From Methylotenera sp. (GTDB taxonomy: Bacteria; Pseudomonadota; Gammaproteobacteria; Burkholderiales; Burkholderiaceae_C), in NCBI GenBank assembly GCA_021738245.1, contig JAIPCJ010000030.1, forward strand, positions 1-34,141: 34,141 bases of DNA, in the 5' to 3' direction. Shown piece by piece: positions 7,609 through 16,962 of this stretch. The notes below the pieces were generated by a model. The model did no database searches, was not told the DNA's origin, and worked only from the letters and a program-made list of their open reading frames with translations. Position 1 is the stretch's first letter. Every line of letters starts with the position of its first letter. Both the position numbers and the translations under genes were made by a program.

Positions 7609-7680
7609 GGGCGGCTCTCCGGAGATCGGGCTGGCAAGGATAGCCGGCCCTCCGCAGCGGTGCGGCCGCTGCCTAAACGC

Positions 7681-7755
7681 CGGTGCTCAACCTGCCGGTG
7701 CTCAACCTGCCGGTGCTCGACCTGCCGGTGCTCGACCTGCCGGTGCTCGACCCGC
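7681..7755. repeat. five tandem copies of a 15-bp unit
   Basis: Five contiguous copies of CGGTGCTCRACCTGC. Copies 1-2 carry A and copies 3-5 carry G at the variable position, and the last copy has one further change. On the minus strand the G form reads Arg (CGA) and the A form reads a stop (TGA), so the array both encodes and ends the tail of the LysR-type protein. A 15-bp unit keeps the frame when copies are gained or lost. Confidence 0.95.
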
Positions 7756-8679
7756 CGTCTCGCGCAGGCAGGCAAGCATCAGCTCCGCCCCCGGCGACAG
7801 CTGGTGGGCCCGGCGGGTCACGATGCCGTAGACATCCATGCGCAGGCCGAGGTCGACAGGCAGTTCGGTCAGCTGCCCACCCTCCAGATAGGGCCGCACC
7901 AGTTCGCAGGGCAGGGCCGAGATCATGTCGGACTGGGTCATCAGGGCGGTCATCACCGGCAGCGACAAGGTCTCGACGGTGTGCTGCGGCAGGCCCAGGC
8001 CGGCCGACAGGAAGACCGCCGTCAGTCGGTCGCGCAGGATGCTGCCGGCCGGCGGCACGATCCAGCTTTGCCGCGCCAGCTCGGCGAGGCTGAGGCCGGG
8101 GCGGTCGGCGAGCGGATGCCCCGCGCGGGCCACCAGCATGTGGGGTTCATCGGTCAGCGGCTCGAAGCTCAAGTGCGCTGCGGACTCGCTGTCCAGCACG
8201 CGGCCAATGACCAGGTCCAGGTCACCGTTCCGCAACTGCTCGATGAGGATCTTGCTGGTGTCCACCGAGATGGCGACATGCACCCGCGGCTGGCGGGCCT
8301 TCAAGGCGGTGATGGCGGCCGGCAACAGCGTGGTGGAGGGCGTGAGCACCGAGCCAACCCCCACGCGGCCGGCCATGCCCGACAGCAGCTCCATGACTTC
8401 CTGGTGCGCCGCGTCCAGCTCCGCCAGCGCCGCTCCCGCGCGCCGGATCATCACCTCTCCGTACCAGGTCGGCGCCACGCCGCGCGGCAGGCGCTCGAAC
8501 AGCTTCACCCCCAGCACATGCTCCAGGTCAGACAGCAGCTTGGATGCCGCCGGCTGCGTGAGATGGGCCGCCTGGGCCGCGTGCAGGATCGAGCCGTGAC
8601 GCCCGAGCTCCACCAGCAGCACCAGCTGGCGGGTCTTCAGGTGGGAGCGGACGAAGCGATCCGATCGCGGGTCGGTCAT
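7702..8679 (-). CDS. LysR-type regulator, GbpR-like, of the galactose operon
   Basis: A 325-residue LysR-type transcription factor. The winged helix-turn-helix is at residues 12-70 (LVLLVELGRHGSILHAAQAA, then LTQPAASKLLSDLE), and the co-inducer domain follows. It resembles GbpR-type regulators of galactose/arabinose binding-protein transporters, which agrees with its place as last gene of the sugar operon. Its ATG overlaps the stop of the dehydrogenase gene (ATGA), implying translational coupling. The C-terminus runs into the 15-bp repeat array and ends in Gly-Arg-Ala-Pro-Ala repeats, which are not part of the fold. A stop arises inside the array only because one repeat copy carries TGA in place of CGA. 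Confidence 0.92.
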   Translation of the reverse strand: MTDPRSDRFVRSHLKTRQLVLLVELGRHGSILHAAQAAHLTQPAASKLLSDLEHVLGVKLFERLPRGVAPTWYGEVMIRRAGAALAELDAAHQEVMELLSGMAGRVGVGSVLTPSTTLLPAAITALKARQPRVHVAISVDTSKILIEQLRNGDLDLVIGRVLDSESAAHLSFEPLTDEPHMLVARAGHPLADRPGLSLAELARQSWIVPPAGSILRDRLTAVFLSAGLGLPQHTVETLSLPVMTALMTQSDMISALPCELVRPYLEGGQLTELPVDLGLRMDVYGIVTRRAHQLSPGAELMLACLRETAGRAPAGRAPAGRAPAG

Positions 8680-9449
8680 TCGTGATAGAGCTGGGAGCGG
8701 CCGCCGTCGATGAGGATGTCGGTGGCATTGATGAAGCGTGCTTCATCACTGGCCAGGAAGAGCGCAGTGTAGGCAACCTCGATCGGCTCGCCGATGCGCT
8801 TGGGCGGCAGCAGCTCGATCTGCCGCTGCGCCGCAGCCGGGTCGCTCTGCAACCACTGCACCACACGCTCCGACAGGATCAGCCCGGGCGAGATGGAGTT
8901 GACCCGCACGTTCTGGGCGGCGTACTGGATGCCGAGTGCCTTGGTGAGACCGATCAGCGCATGCTTGGCGACGGGGTAGGGGAAGGCATTCGGAATGATG
9001 CGATGCCCATGCACCGAGGCGATGTTGACGATGCTGCCGCCGCCGCCCGCCAGCATGCCCTGCAGCACCGCGCGGCTGCAGTGCAGGGCCCCTTCGAGAT
9101 CGACCGCGAGGCAGCGCTGCCACTGGGCGGCTGTCATCGCCAGCGGCTCGGCAAAGACGTCCATGCCGGCGTTGTTGATCAGCACGTTGACGGTGCCGAA
9201 CCGCGCCACACCCGCCGCGGCCATCGCGTGCACGGCCGCCTCGTCGGCGATGTCGGCGGGCACGAACAGCGCACGTTCGACGCCGAGTTCGTCGACCAGC
9301 GCCGCGCCCAGTTCCGCATCTCGCGGCAAGCCATTCAGGATGACCTTGGCCCCTTCTTGCACGAACAGCCGCGCGATGGCCTTGCCGATGCCCTGGGTGG
9401 AGCCGGTGACGAGGGCCACCTTGCCTTGAAGACGGGGGAGAGAGCTCAT
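8676..9449 (-). CDS. SDR oxidoreductase, probable D-galactose (L-arabinose) 1-dehydrogenase
   Basis: A 257-residue classical short-chain dehydrogenase. The coenzyme motif is TGSTQGIG (15-22), followed by NNAG (92-95), the catalytic Ser145, and Tyr158-x-x-x-Lys162. The C-terminal ILIDGG is typical. The ATG was chosen because MSSLPRLQGKVALVTG has the usual N-terminal length; the frame is open farther upstream but without support. In this operon it is the only dehydrogenase and sits between the importer and the regulator. The natural inference is oxidation of galactose to galactonolactone, the first step of the De Ley-Doudoroff pathway. SDR substrate cannot be proved from sequence. Its stop overlaps the regulator start. 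Confidence 0.88.
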   Translation of the reverse strand: MSSLPRLQGKVALVTGSTQGIGKAIARLFVQEGAKVILNGLPRDAELGAALVDELGVERALFVPADIADEAAVHAMAAAGVARFGTVNVLINNAGMDVFAEPLAMTAAQWQRCLAVDLEGALHCSRAVLQGMLAGGGGSIVNIASVHGHRIIPNAFPYPVAKHALIGLTKALGIQYAAQNVRVNSISPGLILSERVVQWLQSDPAAAQRQIELLPPKRIGEPIEVAYTALFLASDEARFINATDILIDGGRSQLYHE

Positions 9450-9499
9450 GGCCAATGCAGCTTGGTTTGAAGGATCGTTGCGGGCACGTCGGGCCGATG

Positions 9500-10486
9500 T
9501 CAGGCCCGGCGCTCTCCGCGCGTCTTGAGTTGATCGAGCAGCACGGCCGCGAGCAGGATGAGGCCGCGCACCAGGTACTGGTAGAAGGCATCCACGTTCA
9601 GCAGGTTCATCACGTTCTCGACCGTGCCCATGATGAGCACGCCGATCACGACCCCGAAGATCCGTGCCTTGCCGCCCTGCAGCGACACACCGCCCAGCAC
9701 GCAGGCGGAGATCACGTCCAGCTCGAAGCCGGTCGCCGCATTGGGTTGGCCGCTGGTGATGCGTGCCGACAGCACCAGGCCGGCCAGTGCGGTCACCACG
9801 CCCTGCAGCAGGAAGATCCACACCCGCAGCCGTTCGACCCGCACGCCCGCCAGGCGGGCGGCTTCCGGGTTGCCGCCGATGGCCAGCGTGTTGCGGCCGA
9901 ACACGGTGTGGTTGAGCAGCACGCCGAAGACGATGAAGCAGACGACGGTGAGCCAGATCGGCAGCGGCAGGCCGAGCACGGCGGTGTCGCCGAAGGAGAT
10001 GAAGGTCTCGTCGGCGATGCCCACGGCCTGGCCCTGCGAGGCGATGAAGGCCAGGCCGCGTACCATCAGCATGGTGGCCAGCGTGGCGATCAGCGCATTC
10101 ACGCGCAGATAGGCGATCAGCACGCCGTTGCCCGCGCCGATCAGGGCGCCGGCCAGCAGGCCGCCGCCGATGGCCAGGCCCACGCTGCCGGTGCGCTCCA
10201 GCACCATGGCCCCGAGCACGCCGGCGAAGGCGATGGTGGAGCCGACCGACAGGTCAAAGTCGCGTGAGGCCAGGCACAGCATCATGGTGCAGGCCACCAT
10301 GCCGATCTGGGCGACCGACAGCAGCAGGCCGACGATGTTGGCCGTCGAGAAGAAGTTCTCGACCGTGAAGGACAAGGCGACGAAGAGCAGCTGGTAGCCC
10401 AGCGTCATGCTGTGCTCCTTGAGCAGAGCGCGTGAAGTCGTGTGCATTGCAGGCGCGGGTGTCGCGGCAGTCGGGTTGGTGTTCAT
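9500..10486 (-). CDS. araH: sugar ABC transporter permease, AraH-like
   Basis: A 328-residue inner-membrane permease of the RbsC/AraH family with eight to ten hydrophobic segments. Diagnostic stretches are DLSVGSTIAFAGV, GAGNGVLIAYLRVNALIATLATMLMVRG (residues around 125-150), and the family loop GGNPEAARLAGV. It forms the channel dimer of the importer with the neighbouring ATPase. The first codon has an alternative internal ATG at residue 14, and the hydrophilic N-terminus is slightly long. It starts two bases after the ATPase stop and ends 50 bases before the dehydrogenase gene. The arabinose name reflects family resemblance, while the operon suggests galactose as the main cargo. Confidence 0.92.
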   Translation of the reverse strand: MNTNPTAATPAPAMHTTSRALLKEHSMTLGYQLLFVALSFTVENFFSTANIVGLLLSVAQIGMVACTMMLCLASRDFDLSVGSTIAFAGVLGAMVLERTGSVGLAIGGGLLAGALIGAGNGVLIAYLRVNALIATLATMLMVRGLAFIASQGQAVGIADETFISFGDTAVLGLPLPIWLTVVCFIVFGVLLNHTVFGRNTLAIGGNPEAARLAGVRVERLRVWIFLLQGVVTALAGLVLSARITSGQPNAATGFELDVISACVLGGVSLQGGKARIFGVVIGVLIMGTVENVMNLLNVDAFYQYLVRGLILLAAVLLDQLKTRGERRA

Positions 10487-10488
10487 GG

Positions 10489-12000
10489 TCAGTGCGCGGG
10501 CGTGGCTGGCGCGCCGTCAGGGAGGGCGAGGGCGAGCGCGGCGGTCTCGCTGGCCTGGGCGCGATCCAGCTCACCGCTGATGCGGCCATCGCGCATCACG
10601 ATGACCCGGTCGGCGATGCCCAGCACTTCGGGCAGTTCGCTGGAGATGGCGATGACGCAGCAGCCGCTGGCCGCCACGTCGTGAATGATCCGGTAGATCT
10701 CGTTCTTGGCGCCCACGTCGATGCCGCGCGTGGGCTCGTCGAGGATGAGCACCTTCAGGCCCGGCTCGGCCAGCCAGCGGGCCAGGATGACCTTCTGTTG
10801 ATTGCCGCCGGACAGCAAGCGGATCTCCTGCTCGCGGCTGGGGGTCTTGATGCGCAGCTTCTTGATGAAGTCATCGGCCCGCTGAGCCTCCTGGCCGTGG
10901 CGCAGGAACACGCCGGCCGCCAGGCCGTGCCGCCGGCAGCTGATGTTGATGTTCTCGGCGACGGAGCTTTGCGCGAGGATGCCTTGCTCTTTGCGGTCCT
11001 CCGGGCAGAGCACGATGCCGGCCGCAATCGCATCGGCGGGGCTGCGTGCCGCCACCGGCCGGCCGTCCAGCCAGACCTCCCCGCCGCGCCGGGCGTCGGC
11101 ACCGTAGAGCAGCCGCATCAGCTCGCTGCGCCCGGCACCCACGAGGCCGAAGAAACCCAGCACCTCGCCCCCGCGCACGGCGAAGCTCAGCGGTTCGGGC
11201 AGGCGTTTGCCGTGCAGGCCGCGGACATCCAGCCGCACCGGGCCGTGGCTGCGGCTGCGGTAGTCGTAGATGTCCTGCAGCTCACGGCCCACCATGTCGG
11301 CGATCAGGCGTTCGCGGGGCACGTCGCCCATCACCTCGTGCGTGGTGATCTTGCGGCCGTCGCGGAAGATGGTGCAGGCATCGCACAGTGCGTAGAGCTC
11401 TTCCAGCCGATGCGAGATGTAGATCAACGTCCGCCCCTCCGCGCGCAGGCGCTTGACGAGGCGAAACAGGATCTCGGTCTCACGGTGCGACAGGCTGCTG
11501 GTGGGCTCGTCAAACGCGATGACCTGGGCGTCCTGCATGACGGCCTTGCAGATTTCCACCATCTGGCGCTGGGCGATGGAAAGGTCAGACAGGCGCGCCG
11601 CCGGGTCGAGATCAACGCCGATGGCTTGGAGCTGGGCCGCAACCTGCCGGCGGGCGGCCTGGTGGTCCACCAGGCCGAATCGCGTGGGCAGCCGGCCGAG
11701 CAGCACGTTCTCGGCCACCGTGAGCTCCGACACGTACTGCAGCTCCTGGTGAATGATGGCCACGCCCGCCGCGATGGCGTCACCCGCGGAGGCGAAGTGG
11801 CGGGCCTGGCCGTCGATGAGCAGGCGACCGCCGTCAGGCTTGTACTGGCCGCCGAGGATCTTCAGCAGGGTGCTCTTGCCCGCGCCGTTCTCGCCGAGCA
11901 GGCCCATGACCTGGCCGGGGCGCGCCTCGAAGCTCACGCCGTTCAGCGCCTTCACACCCGGGAAGTGCTTGCTGATGTGGTCGAACTGCAGCAACGCCAT
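10489..12000 (-). CDS. araG: sugar ABC transporter ATPase with two ABC domains, AraG-like
   Basis: A 503-residue tandem ATP-binding protein. Domain 1 has Walker [10 protein letters not shown] (36-44), the signature [12 protein letters not shown] (139-150), and Walker [13 protein letters not shown] (160-171). Domain 2 has the degenerate P-loop [11 protein letters not shown], the signature LSGGNQQKV, and Walker [14 protein letters not shown]. The degenerate second P-loop is normal for the RbsA/AraG/MglA group. The ATG (12000) overlaps the binding-protein stop by one base (TGATG). It energises import of the pentose or hexose delivered by the periplasmic protein. The frame is open farther upstream, but that part overlaps the binding-protein gene. 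Confidence 0.94.
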   Translation of the reverse strand: MALLQFDHISKHFPGVKALNGVSFEARPGQVMGLLGENGAGKSTLLKILGGQYKPDGGRLLIDGQARHFASAGDAIAAGVAIIHQELQYVSELTVAENVLLGRLPTRFGLVDHQAARRQVAAQLQAIGVDLDPAARLSDLSIAQRQMVEICKAVMQDAQVIAFDEPTSSLSHRETEILFRLVKRLRAEGRTLIYISHRLEELYALCDACTIFRDGRKITTHEVMGDVPRERLIADMVGRELQDIYDYRSRSHGPVRLDVRGLHGKRLPEPLSFAVRGGEVLGFFGLVGAGRSELMRLLYGADARRGGEVWLDGRPVAARSPADAIAAGIVLCPEDRKEQGILAQSSVAENINISCRRHGLAAGVFLRHGQEAQRADDFIKKLRIKTPSREQEIRLLSGGNQQKVILARWLAEPGLKVLILDEPTRGIDVGAKNEIYRIIHDVAASGCCVIAISSELPEVLGIADRVIVMRDGRISGELDRAQASETAALALALPDGAPATPAH

Positions 12001-12992
12001 CACAAGCCCATCTGCTTGCGGATCTCGGCCTGGTTCTGCCGGGTCATCAGCACACCGCTGGTCAGCGTGACCGGCGGCGGCGCCTTGCCCTGGGTGGCCC
12101 ATTCGAAGACGGCGACCGCGGTCTCGTAGCCATGCCGCTTGGGGCTGATCAGCACGGTGCCGTAGAAGGCGGTGGGTGTGGGCTTGGTGAACTCGTTGAG
12201 CGCTGTCTGGCTGCCGCCGATGCCGATGGCGAGCATCGCGTCCTGCTTGATGCCGCGGCCCTCGGCGGCACGCACCGCACCCAGAGCCGCTTCGTCGTTC
12301 AGGCCGAACGCCACCCAGCGCTTGAACTTGGCGTTCTTGGTGAAGGCGATGTTGGCGGCGTTGAAGGCGCTTTCGGTGTCGGTCTTGGCCTGCGGGGCGT
12401 CCACCACGTTGCTGGCCGGCAGGCCGCCGGCGCGCAGGGCGTCGACGGCGCCCAGGGTGCGGTCGCGCGCCGTGGGGAGCTGGTCGAAGGCCACGCGCAG
12501 CACGCCCACTTCTTCAGGCTTCCAGCCGCGCGCTTTCATCTCGGCGAGCAGACCCTGGCCGACCTGCTTGCCGATCTCGTAGCCGGAGATGCCCATGTGT
12601 GGGATGTCGGCGATCGGCTTGCCGGCACCGTCCACCAGCTGGTCGTCGACCGACATCACCTTCAGGTTGTGCCGCTTGGCCGCGCGGTTGACGGCCACGC
12701 CCAGCTTCACGTCGGGCGCACAGATGACGAAGCCCACGGCCTTCTGTGCTGCGAGGTTGTCGATGGCGGCCATCATCTTCTCGCCGTTCGGGATGCCGAT
12801 CTTGACCAGCGTGAAGCCTTTGTCCTTGGCGGCCTGCTCGGCGAAGCGCCATTCATCCTGGAACCACGGCTCCTCGGCCTGCTTGACCAGAAAGCCGATC
12901 TTGACGGGTTCGGCGGCCCGTACCGCCACGGGGCCGGCGAGGGCGGCCAGCGCGAGCGGGAGGGCGAGGGCGGCTCGGCGGGGGAAGTTCAT
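12000..12992 (-). CDS. araF: periplasmic sugar-binding protein, AraF-like
   Basis: A 330-residue periplasmic binding protein. A twin-arginine-free Sec signal (positive N-terminus, hydrophobic core [16 protein letters not shown], cut probably after RA near residue 26) is followed by the AraF opening [18 protein letters not shown]. Later AraF-type features include [32 protein letters not shown] and IGIGGSQTA. AraF proteins bind L-arabinose and also D-galactose, sugars of the same C1-C4 configuration. The gene therefore fits an operon for galactose and perhaps arabinose. A start overlap of four bases links it to the upstream lactonase gene (ATGA). Confidence 0.94.
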   Translation of the reverse strand: MNFPRRAALALPLALAALAGPVAVRAAEPVKIGFLVKQAEEPWFQDEWRFAEQAAKDKGFTLVKIGIPNGEKMMAAIDNLAAQKAVGFVICAPDVKLGVAVNRAAKRHNLKVMSVDDQLVDGAGKPIADIPHMGISGYEIGKQVGQGLLAEMKARGWKPEEVGVLRVAFDQLPTARDRTLGAVDALRAGGLPASNVVDAPQAKTDTESAFNAANIAFTKNAKFKRWVAFGLNDEAALGAVRAAEGRGIKQDAMLAIGIGGSQTALNEFTKPTPTAFYGTVLISPKRHGYETAVAVFEWATQGKAPPPVTLTSGVLMTRQNQAEIRKQMGL

Positions 12993-13912
12993 GGGTTGTC
13001 TCCTTGGTCTTCGAACAGGGCATCGGGTACGCCCAGGGCTTCAGGCAGGCGCAGGCCGAACAGGCTGCCCGCATGTGGCTGCGCGGCCAGCGCCTCACGG
13101 CTGAGTTCGGCCCGCGCGGTGGTGAGCATCAATTCGTCTCGGCCTGGCCCGCCGAGCGCGGGGCAGGTGGCGTGCGCGGTGGGCGCGGTGTAGATCGCCA
13201 TGAGTGCGCCGCTGGCGTCGTAGCGCGCCACGCGTCCCGCACCCCACTGCGCGTTCCACAGGCAGCCTTGGGCATCCACCACCGAGCCGTCGGGCCAGGC
13301 GTCGGGCAGGTCCATCTCGGTGAAGGGGCGAATGTGGTCGACCTGCGCGCTGTCTGCGTCGTAGTCGCACTGCAGGATGCGCTGGGTCAGCGTGTCGCAG
13401 AAATAGAGCGTGCGCCCGTCCAGGCTGAAGCACAGGCTGTTGGCGATGGCCACCGCGGGCAGGGCCAGTCGGCGCAGTCCGTGGCGCAGCGAGTACTGGT
13501 AGAAGCTGGCAATGGTGGATCGCGGCCGACGCTCGCCGTCCTCGTTCAGCGTGCCGAACACGAAATTGCCGCTGCGGTCGGTGCGGCCATCGTTGATGCG
13601 GGTGCGTGGCTCGGCAGCGTCCACCGGTGCGAGGGTCTGCAGCGGCCCGAGGTTCAGGTCGTCGTCCAGCGCCGCCAGTGCCAGGCGCTTGGCCAGGCCC
13701 AGCAGCACCCGTCCGGAGCGGCAATGCGCAAAGCTGCCCAGGCGGTCGGGCAGGCGGCAGGTCAGTGGCAGGGGCTCCGCCGGCCGCCAGGCGTGCAGCG
13801 TGGCGGCTTCGATGTCAGTCCACCACCAGCGGCCGCGATGCCACTGCAAGCCTTCGCCGAGGCGTGCCGTCTGGCGCAGGGCGAGCTGGAGGGGGTGGCT
13901 CTGCAGGCTCAC
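12989..13912 (-). CDS. SMP-30/gluconolactonase-family lactonase
   Basis: A 307-residue six-bladed beta-propeller lactonase of the SMP-30/gluconolaconase/LRE group. The divalent-metal residues expected in the family are visible: Glu20 in ARLGEGLQWH, Asn in RINDGRTDRSGNFVFGT, Asn in IANSLCFSLDGRTLYF, and Asp in DAWPDGSVVDAQG. It would open galactono-1,4-lactone (or arabinolactone) made by the SDR to the aldonic acid used by DgoD. The gene overlaps its neighbours on both sides by four bases, so it is translated with the galactosidase and the binding protein. Confidence 0.9.
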   Translation of the reverse strand: MSLQSHPLQLALRQTARLGEGLQWHRGRWWWTDIEAATLHAWRPAEPLPLTCRLPDRLGSFAHCRSGRVLLGLAKRLALAALDDDLNLGPLQTLAPVDAAEPRTRINDGRTDRSGNFVFGTLNEDGERRPRSTIASFYQYSLRHGLRRLALPAVAIANSLCFSLDGRTLYFCDTLTQRILQCDYDADSAQVDHIRPFTEMDLPDAWPDGSVVDAQGCLWNAQWGAGRVARYDASGALMAIYTAPTAHATCPALGGPGRDELMLTTARAELSREALAAQPHAGSLFGLRLPEALGVPDALFEDQGDNP

Positions 13913-16302
13913 GGCGCAATGCTCACGCGACGCAAGGGCAGCAGTCGCACGCTGCGCAAGGCGGCCACCTGGGTGCTGCCCTCAGGGAAGGTGGGTCGAT
14001 GCGAGGCGTCGATATAGATCGGCGCGTCGGCGCGCAGTGGCAGCACGTTCAGGTCCAGGGTTTCGCCGCCTTTGAGGCCGAACTGCCGCAGCCCGACCTG
14101 CCAGCGCTGGCCGTTGTAATACCAGTCGTCCAACAGCCGCGTGCCGAAGAACAGGCGGCCGATGTCACCCACAAAATCGAGTTCCAGCAGCACCTCCTCA
14201 GCGGACGGTGGCAAGGCCGCCGGCAGTTTGAGCGCCCAGCCGGCAGCCGAGGCGAACGCTTCGGGGATGGGCTGCAACGCGGCGTTGGCCAGACCGCCCT
14301 TCAAGAGGGGCGGCGCGCGGCCGGGCTGGCGCTGCGGCACAACCTGCAAGGCGGGCTCGGCCACGGTGCCTGGCAGGCTCAGCTGCTGCAGCGGGCCATC
14401 CCGGGTCACCACGAGGCCCGGCGCCTTGGGGTGGGGCAACGCGGGGAACAGCGCGGCTTGCAGCGGCGCGGTGGCCGGGCCGCGGAGTTGCAGCTGGCCC
14501 TTCGCGACCCAGGCCTGCTGGCGGCTGAAGACCAGGCGGCGCTGCCCGGCCAGTTCCAGCACCTGCAACTGTTCCACTTCGTCTTGCGACAGCAGCAGCA
14601 CATGGACTGCACGACCGCCGGACTTGCCGAGGGTCAGCATCTGGGCGCCGGTGCTGGCCAGGGTCTTGACCTCGTCGTCCAGCGCGAATTCGGCGGCCAC
14701 GCCCGGTGTGGGGGCGAAGACGTGCACGACCCCCAGTGCGCCGGCGTCCAGCCTCAGCACCGGCTGAGCGGTCGCGTAGCGCAGGCGGATGCCATCGAGG
14801 TCGAGGTTGAAAGGCCAGATGAAGTAGCTGCCGCTCGGGATGTCGACGGGCTGGGCGGGAAGGGTCAGGGAGCCCCCGGGGAGTTGCAGCTCGAAGCGCA
14901 CGCCCGCCTGGTTCGCCATGGCGTATTGGCGGACGTGGTTGTTGAAGAACAGGAAGCCGCTGTCCCCCCGGCTGCGTACGGCCCAGCGCGGGGTTTGCAG
15001 GTCGCTGGGGCTGGCAGGCGTGATTTCAGGCTGGCGTACCGTCATGGTGGCCAGGCGGGAGCCGTAGTCGCGCAGGAAGTAGTGCACGGGGCGCAACCGC
15101 GCCAGCACCTCGCGCGGCTGGCCGTCAGGGCCCAGCGGCGCTTGAAAGTCATAGCTGATGCGGGGCGTGTCGTTGTAGCCACCGCTGAGGGTGCTCTCCT
15201 CCAGCCCGACGCCGCCCGGGCCGAGCGGATTGCGCCCCCCGTGGAACATGTAGTAGCCCAGCAGGTTCACGCCTGAGCCGAGCTGCACCGGCAGCATGGC
15301 GGCGATGTCGTCCGGCGACACCAGCGTGCGCCGTCGGTACATGGCGGGCAGGCCGGCGCCGTACTCCGCGCCGAGGAAGGGGACGAGGTCCTGGTCGGTC
15401 TCGGCGGTGCCGGGTTCGTGGGCGCGCGTCTGGGCGCCGAGGTCGCCGCTGACGCGCGTGCCGAAGCGGAAGGCATGGGTCTCCTTGGGCGGGAGTTCCT
15501 TCGTGCTGGTGGCCCAGGGCTCGTCGGCATAACCGCCGAAGACCGGCATCACCTCGCCGGACGGATAGACGGTCTGGTCCCAGCCCGTCACCGTGTAGAG
15601 CGGCACGTCCAGCCCGGCCTTCAGGGCCAGTGCCTTGAGCGTGCGGATGTGGGCCTCGCCCCGGTCGGCGCCGCGCAGGTTGTATTCGTTCTCCAGCTGC
15701 ACACCGATGACGGGCCCGCCGTTCTTCCACAGCAGGCCCTTGATCTGGGCGCCGATCTCGGCATACAGGCGTTCGACGTGGCCGAGGTATTCGGGGTCGT
15801 TGCGGCGCGTGGGCATCTTGTCGACCACCCAGTCCGGAATGCCGCCGTAGCGCGCCTCGCCGTGCGCCCAGGGGCCCAGGCGCACGACCACCTTCAGGCC
15901 GGCGGCCTGGGCCAGCTGCACGAAGCGCCGCAGGTCGCGGGTGCCTTGCCAGTTGAAAGCGCCCGGCTGGGGCTGGTGATGGTTCCAGAACACATAGCTG
16001 GCGACGATGTCGATGCCGGCCGCCTTCATCAGGCGCAGCTGCGTGTCCCACTGGCTGGCCGGGGCGCGGCTGTAGTGGTATTCGCCCATCACGGGGAGCC
16101 AGGGCTGGCCGTCGAGCAATAGCGTCTGGCTGTTGGCAGTCAGCGTGTGGCCTTGCGGCGAGCGCACGCTGCCCAGCTTGAGATGCTCGCCCCGGGAAGG
16201 GGGCGCGTCAGCCCTGGCGTCCAGCTTCAGCAGGGTTTCGGCCTGCGCGGCGTGGGTGAGCGAGAGCAGCAGCGCAAAACCGAGCGCGCGGATGCGGTTC
16301 AT
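13909..16302 (-). CDS. secreted GH35 beta-galactosidase
   Basis: A 797-residue glycoside hydrolase family 35 enzyme. The signal peptide is MNRIRALGFALLLSLTHAAQA. The catalytic TIM barrel follows: the substrate-binding MGEYHYSR, the acid/base in QLENEYN (Glu206), and the nucleophile in FLGAEYGAG (Glu313). Beta-rich C-terminal domains complete the protein. It should release terminal beta-D-galactose from oligo- or polysaccharides in the periplasm or outside, feeding the binding protein. A GGAGA ribosome site fixes the ATG at 16302; the frame is open farther upstream without such support. Gene order (after dgoA, before the lactonase) places it inside the catabolic operon, unlike E. coli lacZ. 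Confidence 0.92.
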   Translation of the reverse strand: MNRIRALGFALLLSLTHAAQAETLLKLDARADAPPSRGEHLKLGSVRSPQGHTLTANSQTLLLDGQPWLPVMGEYHYSRAPASQWDTQLRLMKAAGIDIVASYVFWNHHQPQPGAFNWQGTRDLRRFVQLAQAAGLKVVVRLGPWAHGEARYGGIPDWVVDKMPTRRNDPEYLGHVERLYAEIGAQIKGLLWKNGGPVIGVQLENEYNLRGADRGEAHIRTLKALALKAGLDVPLYTVTGWDQTVYPSGEVMPVFGGYADEPWATSTKELPPKETHAFRFGTRVSGDLGAQTRAHEPGTAETDQDLVPFLGAEYGAGLPAMYRRRTLVSPDDIAAMLPVQLGSGVNLLGYYMFHGGRNPLGPGGVGLEESTLSGGYNDTPRISYDFQAPLGPDGQPREVLARLRPVHYFLRDYGSRLATMTVRQPEITPASPSDLQTPRWAVRSRGDSGFLFFNNHVRQYAMANQAGVRFELQLPGGSLTLPAQPVDIPSGSYFIWPFNLDLDGIRLRYATAQPVLRLDAGALGVVHVFAPTPGVAAEFALDDEVKTLASTGAQMLTLGKSGGRAVHVLLLSQDEVEQLQVLELAGQRRLVFSRQQAWVAKGQLQLRGPATAPLQAALFPALPHPKAPGLVVTRDGPLQQLSLPGTVAEPALQVVPQRQPGRAPPLLKGGLANAALQPIPEAFASAAGWALKLPAALPPSAEEVLLELDFVGDIGRLFFGTRLLDDWYYNGQRWQVGLRQFGLKGGETLDLNVLPLRADAPIYIDASHRPTFPEGSTQVAALRSVRLLPLRRVSIAP

Positions 16303-16343
16303 GGCGGGTCTCCGGAGGCCTTGTTGTGGTGATGGGTTGGCCT

Positions 16344-16961
16344 TCAGTCCCGCTGCCACGCCTCGGCAAAAGCCCGGGCGCGCCGGCCGACCTCCTCGGC
16401 CGTCATGCCTGGTGCATACAAGGCCGAGCCGAGCCCGAAGCCTGCAGCACCGGCCTTGCGGTAGGGCGCCATGGTTTCTGGCGTGATGCCGCCCACGGGC
16501 AGCAGCTTGAGCTCATGGGGCAGCACGGCCCGCATCGCCTTGACCACCGACGGCGTGACGAGCTCGGCCGGGAACAGCTTGAGCGCATCTGCGCCCGCCT
16601 GCAGCGCAGCGAAGGCCTCGGTGGGGGTTGCCGCGCCGGGCACGCAGGCCATGCCGCGCGCCTTGGCAACCCGAATGACGGCGGTGTCGGCATGCGGCAT
16701 CACGATGAGCCGGCCGCCGGCAACCTGCACGTCGCGCACGGCGTCGGCGCTCAGCACCGTGCCGGCCCCGATCAGTGCATCGGCCGGCATGCGGCGAGCC
16801 AGGTGGCCGATGGACGCCAGCGCCTGGGGCGAGTTGAGCGGGACCTCGATCACCCGGAAGCCCTCGATGTAGAGGCTGTCAGCGATGGCCTCGACCTCGT
16901 CGGGCCGCACGCCACGCAGGATGGCGACGAGGGGCAGCTGCTGCAGTGCCTGATGGAGCAT
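16344..16961 (-). CDS. dgoA: 2-dehydro-3-deoxy-6-phosphogalactonate aldolase
   Basis: A 205-residue class I aldolase that cleaves KDPGal to pyruvate and glyceraldehyde 3-phosphate. Key residues are Glu39 in IEVPLNSP, Arg16 in ILRGV, and the Schiff-base Lys128 in DALKLFPAE. The phosphate loop is LLPVGGITPE. The N-terminal PLVAILRGV pattern and the coupling to dgoK and dgoD separate it from the general KDPG aldolase at the window's left end. One base lies between the kinase stop and this ATG. Confidence 0.95.
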   Translation of the reverse strand: MLHQALQQLPLVAILRGVRPDEVEAIADSLYIEGFRVIEVPLNSPQALASIGHLARRMPADALIGAGTVLSADAVRDVQVAGGRLIVMPHADTAVIRVAKARGMACVPGAATPTEAFAALQAGADALKLFPAELVTPSVVKAMRAVLPHELKLLPVGGITPETMAPYRKAGAAGFGLGSALYAPGMTAEEVGRRARAFAEAWQRD

Positions 16962-16962
16962 G

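Noticed and set aside
7681-7755. Repeat array as a CRISPR
   Set aside because: The 15-base units are contiguous without spacers, and no cas genes are present.
10432-12129. 565-codon plus-strand frame opposite araG
   Set aside because: The minus-strand frame has every ABC ATPase motif; the plus frame is an antisense shadow.
13606-15276. 556-codon plus-strand frame opposite the GH35 gene
   Set aside because: The composition is His/Gln/Arg-rich with no domain, while the minus strand has signal peptide and catalytic residues.
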